Source of the DNA: Chytriomyces cf. hyalinus JEL632
Taxonomy: Eukaryota > Chytridiomycota > Chytridiomycetes > Chytridiales > Chytriomycetaceae
Length of the DNA: 64,000 nucleotides
Direction of reading: 5' to 3'
Assembly (NCBI GenBank): GCA_025435555.1
Contig: JAIWWG010000048.1
Span: 205,680-269,679 of the forward strand
The position numbers and the translations under genes were made by a program. Numbering within the stretch: position 1 is the stretch's first letter; each line of letters opens with the position of its first letter. Under the pieces are notes generated by a model. The model saw nothing but the letters and a program-made list of their open reading frames with translations, was not told the DNA's origin and ran no database searches. Positions 43,164 to 55,443 of this stretch are shown here, one piece after another.

Positions 43164-46100
43164 ATGGCGGACACCAAAGAAACCAACATCCAAGTGGTTG
43201 TGCGCGTGCGGTGGGCCATCGCATTTGCTCTTTCTCTCTTACTATTCGCTCAATGATTCTCGCTTCTCCTCCGCTTGCTCATCTCCAACTCATCGGGATT
43301 CTGTTACCGCCTCCACGTACAAAGACCGAGAAATGCCAAAGAAGTGCGTGAAAACAGCGCAGCCATCATCACGACAAGCGGCGTCAAATGCAAGGAACTG
43401 TCTGTACGAACCAGTGCAAACGATGCGCGAACATACTCATTCGATAAAGTATTTGGCCCCGATGCTGACCAGTCTGCCATTTACTCGGACGTCGTGTCTC
43501 CCATTCTTGATGAGGTATGCCTCTCTCACTATATTGGACGAAATTCGAAGCAAATCTAATCCACGCATGCACATCAGGTTCTCATGGGTTATAACTGCAC
43601 CATCTTTGCGTATGGGCAAACTGGGACTGGAAAGACATACACTATGGAGGGAGATTTGGACGACTGCAAAGGCCGGCATGCGGGTATTATTCCGCGGACA
43701 TTGTATAATCTGTTTGATAGACTGGAAAAGGATACTCCCGAATTCTCTGTTCGCGTGTCGGTGGGGTTTTCATTTTTATTTTTTTCATTTCCTTTCTGGA
43801 TTTGCAGCTCGCTAGAAGTTTTGACGACAGCCACACGTTGATGCGCGCTTAACGTCCCTTTTTTTATTATTTTATTTTTTGTCAGTTCCTCGAAATTTAC
43901 AACGAGGAATTGCGAGACCTGCTGTCAAGCGATGATGCGGCTGCTCCGAAACTCAAAATCTTCGAAGATGTGAACCGAAAAGGGTCCAATGATGTGCATG
44001 GGATGGAGCGAATCCTCGTAACATCGGCTGAAGACGTCATCTCTGTTCTTCAAAAGGGCTCGTTTAAGCGACAGATTGCGGCCACAAAAATGAATGAAGC
44101 GTCAAGGTATGTCTTTTGCTGGAAAATAGGCGATGCTAAACGAATCAAAATTTTTTTCAGTCGATCGCACTGCATATTCACAATCACAGTCCACATCAAG
44201 GATACCACTGCAGACGGTGAAGACCTCCTCAAAATTGGAAAATTGAACCTTGTTGATCTTGCTGGATCCGAAAATGTTGGCCGGTCGGGCGCCGAAAGGG
44301 GTCGCGCAAAAGAGGCGGGAATGATCAATCAAAGTCTTTTAACGCTTGGGCGTGTCATTAATTCCTTGGTGGAAAAAAGCATTCATATTCCTTACCGTGA
44401 GAGTAAGCTGACGCGTCTTTTGCAAGATTCACTTGGTAACAATTTTTACTGCCGATTGGCCATTGGAGGGCAGAAATTTATCCAGCCTTTGTGTTGATTG
44501 ATCAGGTGGAAAGACCAAGACGTGCATCATTGCTGCCGTTTCACCGGCCAAAATCAATTTTGAGGAATCCCTGTCCACACTCGATTACGCGCACAGAGCA
44601 AAAAACATTCGCAACAAACCTGAAGTGAACCAGCGAATGACTAAGAAAGCACTCATGCGAGACTATGAAACCCAGATTGAAAGGTTAAAGTTGGACTTGC
44701 AAGCGACTCGCGACAAAAACGGTGTCTACCTTGCCGCCGAGGTGACATTTTATTCTTCGACAATATAATTCAAGAATTTTAACAAATATGTTTACAGACA
44801 TATAAAGACTTGGTTGAATCAGGCCAGAGTCGAAAAGATCGCATCGACGAGATGGAAAAAACAGTTACGGCAAAAGAGGCTGCCATTTTAAAACTGGAAG
44901 CAGACTTTCGGCAACAAATGGACATGTTAAAAGCTACTCAGAAGGAGCTTAACGGAACTCAAGTTGAGTTTCGAAATGCAATTGGTGTTGAGTTTGCATT
45001 TCATTGACGCAGATTGAATATCTTAGGAGGAACTGCAAATTCAGACGCGCACTCTTTCAGAAGCACTCGGCAGTGTCAACCTTTTAACAAAAGATTTGAA
45101 TGAGCAGAAAGTGCTGACTGAGTTGAGTCGAAGAACTCTTTCCGACCCATGCTCGTTTCTTTTTGCTGAAACCACACAAACAGAGCACATGCAAACACGG
45201 AGCAAAACCTGCACTCGCTGCACTCTGGACTTGTTGCTTTTATGCATGGTGCTGTCACTGACAACTATAGCCTGCATGCAAAGATTGGTTCGCAACCCTT
45301 ATACGTGCTTTGTGAAATGTGAAGACGGTATTAACTTGACTTTATCGTCTCACGCCTAAAGAGCGCAAGAGCGCCGTCGAATTTTCGAACATGCGTCTCT
45401 TTAACGAATTTCAGAATGGCATCCTCCGAGAAATGAGCACGTTAGATGCCGGTCTTGAAAGCTTCAAACAAGCATCATCAGAATTTATTCAGCAACTCGA
45501 AGATAAAATGAAGGCATTTCAAGAATCGCAGCAAAAGGTATCATGCGCTACTTCTTTTTTTTGTCATATTCCAGTTAACATGGTTTTACAAGGTGTCCAT
45601 GAATCTGGAGGAGGAATCGACTCAAATTTCCACAGCAATTCAAGCGCAACTTGACGCCATCAAACATAATCAATCATCCGCATTCAACTCTTCCGCGAAG
45701 AATCTAGTGGATCTCTTGAATCTAGGCGTGTCGCTTCATGAAAGTGCGCAAAAGCAGAATAATTCCAACCAGAACGAGTGGATTGAGTCACACACCTCTA
45801 TTCAGAACTTGGTCTCTTCCCACAATGATCAGGTAGGAAACAATTGGTCTGAGGAATAATTCAATCAGTTGACCGTTTTGTTTTCGTTGCAGATCTCTCA
45901 ATGGCATAATCAGATGAAAGATCGAATTGAAGTTCTGGTGAACGCATCAAAATCAAACATGGACCTGCAGCGCAATCAGTACACTCAACTGCTCGAAACT
46001 GCATCTGCCGCAAAAAATGAAGAGGTGGGTCGTGGATTCACCAAACTGCCTTTTAAGACAATTGACTGTTCCCCTTGTTCAGATTGCACTTCTCAAAGCT

Positions 46101-47437
46101 CAAAATGCCCAACTGAAAGAAAAACTGGCCCTCCATTCAAGGACTCGCCAAGAATCCGAATCTAAGCTCATGTCATCAATCGCGCATCTTGTATCATCAT
46201 TCGCTCAAGAATCACAACAAAGAGACCAAGAAATCCAGGAAATTGCATCTGAAAGTGCAGACACGCTGATGCAGATGAATGAGGCATCCCTTTCAAGCTT
46301 GAATACGGCTTCAGAACAGGATGCGCAGGCAGTTGAGGCTGCTGTCGGCGTATTCGACAAATATCAGGAGAATCTTGATGGCGTTCTGGGTTCTGGCTTC
46401 GAGGTATGTTCTGTAAACATTGATTTCTGAACCAGACCAACACCTCTTTCGGCTCCTTGCAGGGCTTGACTCAATCATGTCGTGGGCTTGAATCTAGCCT
46501 GGATCTTGCATCAGGGCTGTTTATGACGGGCGGTGCGGCGTTAACAAAAGCGATGGGTTCGGGAATTCAAGCGATGTCTGCAGTCCATTCAGAAAAGGCA
46601 GAATCCATGTTATCAGACTTTGGAAAACATCAACAAGAAGTGGAATCAAGTGCAACGATGGTGCAGACAAGGTTGTCCGAATTTGGGTCTCAGCTAGCGA
46701 ATGAGCGCGACAAAACTGTTGGAAAAGTTCAAGATTTCGAAAAGCTGGTACTTTCTCTTTGTTAGTGCGTCTTCAATCAGGAAAACTGACTCCTCCAACT
46801 AGGCGCAATTGTTTGATGTGGCAAACGGAGCATTTTTGGGAGACTCTACCGCAACGGTTGCAAAGGCGCGAAGCGAAATTCAATGCAAACGAATGACTCT
46901 AGATGAACCCACTGGAAGCACTCCTCGAAAGAAGAAAATCAAGTTGAGTTACAATTGAGCGAAACTGCATTGTACTGTTTCTGACCGTATTTTTATTTCA
47001 GCGTTCCTCTCGATTGGGTTAAAACGCGTAGTCATGACGATATCTTGTCAGAATTGCGCAGTTTGCAAGACGGAAGCATTCCTACCACGTCAGAGCGTGT
47101 TCAGGGACCCGTTGCTGTTCCATCCAAACGCGGGTTCAATGAGATTCAATCTTCCCCGAAAAAGGACGTGGATTCATTAAATAAGGTGGATTCCATGGGT
47201 TCCCCGGACGTCAGCTGCAGTGTCGCAGAAGATGACGAAAACGTCGCGCCTACAGCCAATGCTGCGTCAGAAAAGAGTGATGCTGTGCCCGTTTTGACGA
47301 GGACTCTGGGCAGAGTGAGAGGGAGAGCGAGCGCATCTGCCCTTTCAAACTCTGGCTCCGGCGGTGTTGCTTCCGCTGGAAACGGGTTGAGCAAATTACC
47401 CATGATGCGCAAGCGGAGTGATAGCCCTTTTAGTTAG
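43164..47437 (+). CDS. bimC: Kinesin-5 (BimC/Eg5) mitotic motor
   Basis: Sixteen exons: 43164-43210, 43325-43514, 43578-43760, 43886-44106, 44161-44435, 44506-44741, 44798-44986, 45027-45121, 45184-45304, 45364-45537, 45593-45832, 45893-46024, 46083-46403, 46463-46747, 46803-46942, 47002-47437 (1094 residues). N-terminal motor: [13 protein letters not shown]-loop [15 protein letters not shown], switch I ASRSRSH, switch [15 protein letters not shown] and [20 protein letters not shown] coiled-coil stalk follows. The tail carries a BimC box, [11 protein letters not shown]...VPLDWVKTR, the Cdk1-type site that directs the motor to spindle microtubules. It forms bipolar tetramers that separate spindle poles. 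Four introns use a GTTGAG donor. Confidence 0.93.
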
Positions 47438-47610
47438 TTTTGCCGCCGACCATAGTTTTCTTATTATTGATGTTTTGGTTTGAACACAAGTCTCCGTTGG
47501 TGACGGGTATTTATTGATGTAGATGAGCTTTCGGGGTAATTAAAGAACCAGAACTCTGGCACAGATGGACACTCTTTTGCACTCGCGCTTTTGTGCAAGC
47601 GGCCTATAGC

Positions 47611-50028
47611 TTAAAGGGCAAACAAACCATGGAAAAGGAGGATACTCAAGTTCATTTCCAACAACCGACAACAACCAAAAACACTATAAACTCCAACTAC
47701 AATAAATTGGTCCTGTGCAATCGCTTTTGTCGATGTCCGTTGTGATGCGGCGGCTTTTGCATTCCCAAGCTGTTTTCGAACGAATTTTGGACATGCTGAC
47801 GGGCGGTTGTTTTTTGTCAGTCGAGTTGGCGAAGGGAAAGACAAGAAAAAAGAGATTTACGTTTCTCCAAAGATCCGAATCCATTTGCTTTTCACGGTCA
47901 TGAATGGCTTGCCTGTGTCTGACAAGGTTGTTTAAATCTGCCTGGTACTGCATTGCTTTTGCCTTGTTGATGGGCTCAGTTGTTTGCATGATGTCGGTGG
48001 ATTTATGATGGGGATGCGCTTTACGCGTCTCGTTGTCCATGCCCCAATGCCACGGATACGATTGACCAAACTGGGAGGAGATAAAAATATGGTCTAAAAT
48101 CTTTCCCCGATCCACAGTTTGAAAAAACATTTTACTTGTTTTCCCTGAATGTTTTCTTCTTGCCGCTTGCGTTGTTCCATTTCTCGGTGGATTTTGAGAT
48201 CTTCCTCTGTAAAAAGAAAAAGCAGCATTTTTTTATGAAGCAAAAAGGCAAGAACATGTATTGGGTTTGGTTTACCTTGAACTTGGCGCATGAACCGGAG
48301 TTGATGTTCGTTTTGCACCCGCTCCTCTTTCGTGTCGAACTGCATAAATTTTTTTCTCCCAAACTGCGGTTCGCGCTGTTGAAAAGATGGACGGTAAGAA
48401 AGAACTACCAAGCTTGTTCGTGGTAGTTGATACCATATTTGGCTCCGAGAAGGAGATTTTCCTGCGTACAAGGGTTAATACTGATGTTCAAGACGATGAT
48501 GAAATTCTTTTTACCTATGATCGCCTAATGGTAATGAAGTTGGTTCTATCTGTGAATGCTCAAGTTTTTTAGTAGGAAAATGTCTAATTCTCGCAAAAAT
48601 TTAAGCGGATCATTTTACCGGTATGGCATTTCGAGCAGGTAAAGCGTTGGTACGCGCAGTGCGAATGTCTGCAGGACGAGTACAATCAGCAACAAGTCAG
48701 TCGTTCTGCGTATTAAAGGAACGCGTTATAAAGTACGTACCATGATCTAACGGATAAACTTCTTTTCGCTCTTCGTTTTGAGGCGGCCGCAGTTTTTTGT
48801 GCTCGTTCGGCGGTTTCGGAGGGACAAGGACGTGACTGATGAGGTCCCTTGAAGACTGCAATAAAAAATTGGGTGAGCATTAGCAAGGCCATATTTTGTG
48901 GACTTCAACTTGCATCATGTGGTGGTTCCATGGGAACCCGTGCGCGACGTTCTGGAATGCCGGGAGCGTGCATCATCCAAGTTTGCTCATCGCCCTAATT
49001 TCGATTTTTTTAAATAAATGCGGTTGATTGCTGGGGCCACGTAATTTTGTTCTCTTACTTTGGTCTGAAAGTCAAACTTTCTGGCAGCTTCTTTTTGACG
49101 GCGATTTGATTCGACCTGGATTTCTGCAATTTTTAAAAGAAGCTATCAGAATCCAATGCGCGCTGATGGTCAGGTGTTGTTTTACCGAGTTCCCGCGCGT
49201 ATTCATCGGCCCGTTGTTTTTCGAGTTGCCTCACTGCCATTTCCTGTTTGAACCGAGTACAGGGTAAGTTATGGATCAGCTTGGAAGTGTGCTTCATCCT
49301 TTCCTCTTGCCCCATTGGTATGATGTGATTGAACTTTTGATTCATGTTTGGTGGGTGTCCAAACGGCCATTTTGTTTCCTTTCGTTGCTGTGCAATTAGA
49401 CAATATTAAAGGGTTTTATATAAACAGTGACTTACCCGAAATGTTTGCTGGCGCTCCATCAAACGCTTATTCTGCCTTTCTTCAAGCTGGATCTTTTCGT
49501 ACTTCTCTGTAAATATCAGAAAATCAATCAGATACCAGAGCTCCGTGAGTTGAAAAGATAAATCGCACTTAATTCCTGCTGGATCAGCTTCTTTCTTTCC
49601 AAGTTTGAGTCTGACTCGTACTGAAGCGCATTAGAAATACGGGGGCCCAAATGTCTGCCATCGCTGCGCATCGCATTTCGACCCCCATCACCGCCAAAAA
49701 AGAGCAAGTTATTCTTTTCCGGTACTGCTGAAAAGTTCATTGCACTGGGATCCGGAATCATTGGCTGTGCGCGACTTGTGCCGTCCAAGTTAACGCCAGC
49801 ACCGAACGTTCCACGCGTGTTTTCGAGTCTCCGTTTGTTGCGCTCATATGCCGTGGTTGGATCTTGGTTTGGATACACGGTTTTTTTTTCTGGTAGCGCC
49901 GTGATGAGGGTTGTGGGGGCCCGTGGGTGGAAGTAGTCGTCCACTGGAGCCGGGTTTTCGTGTCGGTAAGGCTCTGCTGGAGCCATGTTGTGTCTTAGCA
50001 TAGCTAGTGGGTCCTCGTATTGGGCCAT
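47611..50028 (-). CDS. Multi-exon coiled-coil protein, probably flagellar/basal-body associated
   Basis: Exons that splice in phase: 49569-50028, 49436-49506, 49186-49387, 49059-49123, 48914-48994, 48741-48855, 48619-48668, then 48276-48375, 48136-48206, 47861-48070, 47611-47769. One exon around 48420-48470 (ENLLLGAKYGINYHEQ) is likely, but its donor is unresolved. The N-terminus is MAQYEDPLAMLRHNMAPAEP. Later parts are rich in charged helices (QEERMKHTSKL, EEDLKIHREMEQRKRQEE) and short conserved-looking motifs (WPFGHPPNMNQKF, SYPWHWGMDNETRK). I do not recognise the family with certainty; parts recall CSPP1-like spindle-pole proteins. Its head-to-head position with CEP164 suggests a centriole or axoneme role (inference). 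Confidence 0.65.
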
Positions 50029-50623
50029 TGTTTGCAGAAATAATGCACGCCCATTGTGGTCGGGCTTCTTGTTGTGAGCAAATAACTTAAATCGTAAAAA
50101 AGCGGACAAATATTACGACGAACCTGAATAGGCAATCGCCAGTATTGAATTCTGGTCATGAAGATCATGGTTGATTGGCGATGCGGATTTGGGTGATATT
50201 TCTGTGACTTGGGTCCATGCGGGGGTTGTTGGGCATATTTGCAAATGTCTTTAGTCTCAATACGAGCCAGTATGAACTGATTTAATGCGTATATATGGAC
50301 AAATGGAAGTGAGGGCGGAGCTACAGCGTCCATCGATTCACAAAAACAAGTCATTTAGCCTGGCGTGCAGGATATGGAACCCTTTTTTTCCGGTATGTTG
50401 ATGAAGCATCGTTTGTTGGGGTTCATCGCCGTTTATATATACCCAAAATGCAGGCAGTGAACGCATGTTGCCAAGTGATTGTCGAGCACAAAAAATAAAA
50501 ATTTCCCCCCCTTTGAAAATTAAACCCAACCTTCCAGAAAAAGAACATCGTTAAAAATAAACGCAGAAAACGCAAACCAGAAGAGTGAAAGAGCCACGTT
50601 CATAGTAAACGAGTGAACTGCGA
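50029..50623. promoter_or_regulatory. Shared divergent promoter of coiled-coil gene and CEP164
   Basis: About 595 bases between divergent ATGs at 50028 (minus) and 50624 (plus). The interval has TATATATA-like sequence near 50432-50440 and a GTTGCCA half-site at 50467-50473 reminiscent of RFX X-boxes. No full X-box palindrome is visible. Confidence 0.4.
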
Positions 50624-53600
50624 ATGGCCTCTCCAAACGCATCCAGACATACCCTTGTTCTTGAAGAAGAGTAAATCTCGATCACCACACGGTCCTCCGC
50701 ATTGCTCAACATATCTCCTTTCTTCTCTGCTGCAGATTCGATCCACATTACGAACCAAAGCAGGATGAAGTCATTGAATACGCGAAATTCCTTGGTATGG
50801 ACGTTTCTCGAGACCAGCAGCTATTCTGGATTGCTCGCGAATCTCTGAAGGCGCCGTTACCCAAAGAATGGAAACCCTGGTTCTCAGTACAGCATGCAGC
50901 AACAAACAGCACTCTTACTAAAATGGGAAAAAACTTTTTGTTCGTTCCCACCAGCAAATCCGCGAACGGCGACATTTACTTTTTCAACTTTACAACGGGA
51001 GAAAGTTCGTGGGAGCACCCATGCGACGACCACTACCGCCAACTCTATTTCCGCGAACGAAAGAAATACTCGGGCGTTGGTGGAAGCGGCGGAAGCCTTT
51101 CTGAGCTTTCGAAACCCATCAAACGTGCGTCCGCAGTTCATGAGCGTCATACAAACGAGGACGGGAAGTGGACCACTATGGGTGCTATCGGGACTCTGGC
51201 CACTGGCGCGACTGTAGCTGGAGCTGGGTACATGGCTTACAACGGTATTTTTTTTTTGCAATAGGCCATTGGAGATGAAAGTTGGTTTTTATTCAAGACT
51301 TCATTTTTGCCTTCCAGAGTGGCAGAAACGGCACAACAAGCTGCAGAACGCCGAGAGTGAAGCTGAATACATTGCACATATGCAGGCGGTGCAACAAAGC
51401 GAGGAAGCAAGCAAAGAGAACGCGTCAAAGCCGGGTTGGGGGCAACTTAGCACATTCCAGAAACTCGCGACCGGTGCTGCAGTTACCGGAGCTGGATACA
51501 TGGCATACAATGGTACTGCTTTCATGGTTTCCATGGTAGTCACGGCGAGGCTTACGTAAAAACTGTCTGAATGCAGAATGGCGCAAGTACAATAACAAAC
51601 AACAAAATGCGGAAAGTGAAGCAGAACATGCTGAGTACATTCAAGCCTTGCAAGCTAAGGAAGCGATCAACACAGGCTACCACATGAGTACGATGCAAAA
51701 ACTAGCCGCGAGTGCAGGTGTCGCTGGGGCAGGATACATGGCGTATAATGGTGACGCCTCCAAATGGTTTGAAGATTAAACCTTGACCTTTTTCAAAACA
51801 AAACAGAATGGCGCAAGCGCCACAACAAACCCGAAAACGCAGAAAGTGAGGCCGAACACGCCGCGTACCTGCAGGCTCCTCCGACTTCCCCCGAGCAATC
51901 CGAAAGTACTTGGGGAAAAATGAGTAACTTGCAGCGTCTGGCTGCGGGAGCCGCTGTCGCTGGTGCCGGTTACATGGCCTATAACGGTAATTACGGCATT
52001 TCTTCATGCACATGAACAGTTCTGACAAGGACGGCAAACAGAGTGGCAGAAGCACACTGAAAAGCAAAAAAACCAACTTCAACAACCAAATGGCGCCGAC
52101 GGTGCCTTTGCTGCCCCGCCTCCACCTTTACCGCCCAGCGATGGAAAAGAAAACAAAGGCGGCTGGAATCAAATGGGCCATCTCCAAAAATTCGCCACCG
52201 AAGCAGGGGTTGTCGGGGCTGGATACATGGCTTACCAAGGTACGTCATCACTGCCCTTTCCCAATAATGTAGCACTCACATAATCGATGATACTTATTTC
52301 AAAAAGGCTGGCAAAAGCTGCACAAAAAACCAAATACGCCACAATCCGAAGCTGAATATGTGGCCACCCTTCAATCAACAAGTCCCGCCACATCTCGGAG
52401 CCAACCATCGCTCGACGATCGGTACAACACTTTAAAAAACGAGTTGGATCAAGCGTGGTCCAAAATCGAGCAGAGCGAAAAAGACGCGTTCGAAACACGA
52501 GTTGAGAATCTGAAACATGATTACGAATCCAAACTTGAAATGGAAAAGGAATCACTCGAAGCCGAAGTTCACAAGCAGTTGCAAACATTGGAGGATGATT
52601 GCATCGAACAGCTGAAGGACATCAAGTCCCGACATGAGTCCAGAATGAAGAAGCTGAAGAGTGAAAACTCCAAAGCAGAGGACCAGTTACGAGAGGACCA
52701 TGCTACAAAAATGGACTCTCTTCGAAATGAGCAAAAGATTCCAGAACTGGAGCTAGAACGGAAATGCAACGACCGTTTGAAAGAAAAAGAACGCGAACTT
52801 GACGAAAAGTTTGCTCGTCAATCCGAACTTCTTCAGCACCAATCCGAACTCCGGCTTGAAGCCATGAAGCGGCAGTTTGCAGAACACGAAGATAAGGAGC
52901 GCGAAGAAATGCGGAAAAAGGAAGAGCGCGTTGCGGAAACCAATTCAGTTGCACTCAAACGATTTGAAGACGCGAAATTATCCGAATTCATTGCTGATAA
53001 AACAGAAATCGCAAACAAGTACCGGCACAAGCTTCAGTCTCAGGAGGAAGAAGAATGCCTGGAATTCGAAGCGAAAATGAAAGAAATCCGCAGAAAGAAC
53101 GACTCGGAAGCTTCCAGCCTCCGTCGGAAATATAAAAATTCGCAATACGCGTCCATGGATTTGAGCTTCGAAAACGTGTCCCAATCCGAGCGTCACAGCC
53201 ACGAGCAAGAAAAAGAAAGCGTTCGAAGAAAGTATGAATCGAAACTGAACGAGTTCAAAACTCAAGAGCGCAAGAAATTTGAATCCCTGAGAGCGGAGGT
53301 GGAAGCATCCTATGAAGGCAAAACGCGAGAAGTCAAAGAGGCCGCCAGGCGCCATGCAGTTGAAGAACAAGAGTTGCTTGAAAAGCTCCTCAAGATTCAG
53401 TCAGAAGATGCAAGAAAAAGGGAGGAAATGGATCGATCACGGCTAAAGCTGGAAAGCGAAATGCGTCTTGAGAAAATTCGACTTGAGCTGGAAGCTGAAA
53501 CGCGTAAAGCTGAGTATAACCTGCAGAACACGAACACTGCGGCACTGGACGCATTCAGAGCCAAAACAAGCAAGGAGGTTGTCGATAGAAAGGAGAGAAT

Positions 53601-54611
53601 GGTGGAGGAGAATGAGAACGCCATCGCAGTGCTGAAGGACGAGCTTAAAAAGAAACTCGAAAAGTTTAAAGCAAACCTGGAAGAAAACATCAAACGGTCA
53701 GAGATGAAGTTGACCAAAGAACTGGAGGAAGAAATTTCGAAAAGGCGCGAAAAGGCAGAGGCAGACATGCAACACCTTTCCAAACTGGAAATGGTTGTCG
53801 AAGCATCGAAAGCAAATCTTATGGACGTAAAAATGAGGCTCGATATGGAAATGCACACATTGGAAGAAACTACAGGTCTGATCCAACGTGCTTTCGAAAT
53901 GAAAATACCAACTCACGCGTTTCCAGATTATATTTCGAGCAGTCCAGCAACAAACACCGCCCTCGAAGCCAAAATAGATTTGCTGGTGGAGGAATTGAAG
54001 TCCAGCAATGGCTCAAAGATTGAGCATGATTTCGAAATAGAAGCACTTCAGAAGCAAAGTTTTTTGAACCAACTCAAAACTGCGTATTTTGAAGCAAACT
54101 ACGACAAAGTAAGTGGATATTCTACTTTTAAATCTCGACCAACACACAAACACTGAGTTAATTCATGAAGTTGGCGCAGGCAGCTCGTAACTTTTCAGAA
54201 CAATCTGACTCGGTTTCTGTGCCGCATTCTTCGGTAAGCAGAGTTATATTTGGTGTACTTTCTGCTTAATCGGCGATACATTAGGTGCTGGGAGGCCACT
54301 TTGACCGATGCGATCATTCCCACTTGCCGCTAAGGTTGAACGTTGAAGAAATTGATTTCGAGCTTTCAAATATGCTGGGACGGGCAAGGAGGCGCAAAGA
54401 AGCTTCAAGTTACGAAGCTCATGCCAGCACATCGAAAATGAACACGCGCAGAAAGAATGTTGTGGACCTTTCTGGATTGGTTCGAACCCCCAAAACAACC
54501 AAGATGTTGACAGCAGACTCTCGAAGCTGGGAAGAAGGGCATAAGCGCACCGACTTGAAGCTAGCGGAACGTCGTGCCTGGCTTGCGAGCTTAAAAGCCA
54601 AGAGACTGTAA
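50624..54611 (+). CDS. CEP164: CEP164 homologue (WW domain, centriole distal appendage)
   Basis: Nine exons: 50624-50670, 50736-51244, 51318-51512, 51577-51750, 51807-51986, 52042-52239, 52307-54108, 54171-54233, 54285-54611 (1164 residues). The N-terminus matches CEP164: TLVLEEEFDPHYEPKQDEVI, LFWIARESLKAPLPKEWKPW and the WW core NGDIYFFNFTTGESSWEHPC. CEP164 anchors distal appendages and recruits TTBK2 to start ciliogenesis. Residues 165-434 hold five near-identical hydrophobic segments ending GAGYMAYN/Q, each but the first carried by its own exon (195, 174, 180, 198 bases) flanked by phase-1 introns. About 600 residues of Glu/Lys-rich coiled coil follow. The repeat block is not known to me from animal CEP164. 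Confidence 0.9.
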
Positions 54612-55443
54612 AGCTGGATGTAAATATGCGAATACAATAAATGATTTGAAAGTTCGAAAACATTCTGAGAGGAGTCGAACCCGTCTTTCTTCACCAACAA
54701 TATCCCCGACTTGGGGAATTGCCAACGAAAAGGAAATGCTCTCAAGTCCTCAGGCAGGCTTAAAGCTCCAAGTATTCACGCACGTACGCAGTCACCGCCA
54801 AGAAACGCGTCCAAAAAAAAAAACGTGGTTCATAACAAACGCGCAAACAACAAACAGCAAAAGTAGCGTTTTTCGGCTCGAGATAGAGGGCATACCAACG
54901 CACGCCTCGATGCCTCTCCCAAGAGTATCACACACCCAGTTTGGTAAAATGTGAACTACCGCGTCACTGGTTCTCTTGCGAATCCAAGAGATGAAGTTTA
55001 AATTACGTTGACAAATGAGTACCCTAATTCTAGGATAGCACTTGATGCGTCGGTAAACACTGCATGGCAGGCTTTCCTGAGCTTTTGTTGTGCGTCGCTT
55101 TACCTGCGAAACGTTACATTATTGTGGCGCGGCAAAGGCAACAGATCATCGCATCAGGTAAGAGCAATAACCCGTTTGTATCTCACACACGTTCTGCAGT
55201 TATCAGAGAAGAATTACACCAACGGTCTTTCTCCCGGCAATTGTCAGGTAAAAAGCAAATGTGTGAATAAAGTGTGGATACAAAATTGCGCCATTGACAT
55301 GTTGAAATCCGGCTTTCGACCAACAAACTGAACCAGCGTCGTCCTGTCTCGCGGCCATGCAACATCCACACGGAAGGCATTCGCTATTCTGGCCCACCCA
55401 GCTGCGCTGTCGCTTGATATGTCTCTTTCAAAAATTACCCCAG
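54612..55443. other. Intergenic; may hide the 5' exon of the CysA-type gene
   Basis: No ORF here looks real. The first exon of the acyltransferase at 55444 should lie in this interval, because the coding frame has a stop just upstream of 55444 and no ATG. A candidate splice donor GTAAAA occurs at 55249 and another (GTAAGA) at 55157. Confidence 0.4.

Noticed and set aside
48387-48572. Plus-strand ORF starting MDGKKELPSLFVV
   Set aside because: Overlaps exons and an intron of the minus-strand coiled-coil gene and lacks any domain.
54660-54750. tRNA-like B-box sequence (GAGTCGAACCC) on the minus strand
   Set aside because: The T-arm stem does not pair and no matching A box or cloverleaf can be drawn.
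55419-55443. ATG at 55419 as start of the CysA-type gene
   Set aside because: It is in a different frame from the catalytic domain; the true frame has a stop just upstream, so a separate first exon is needed.
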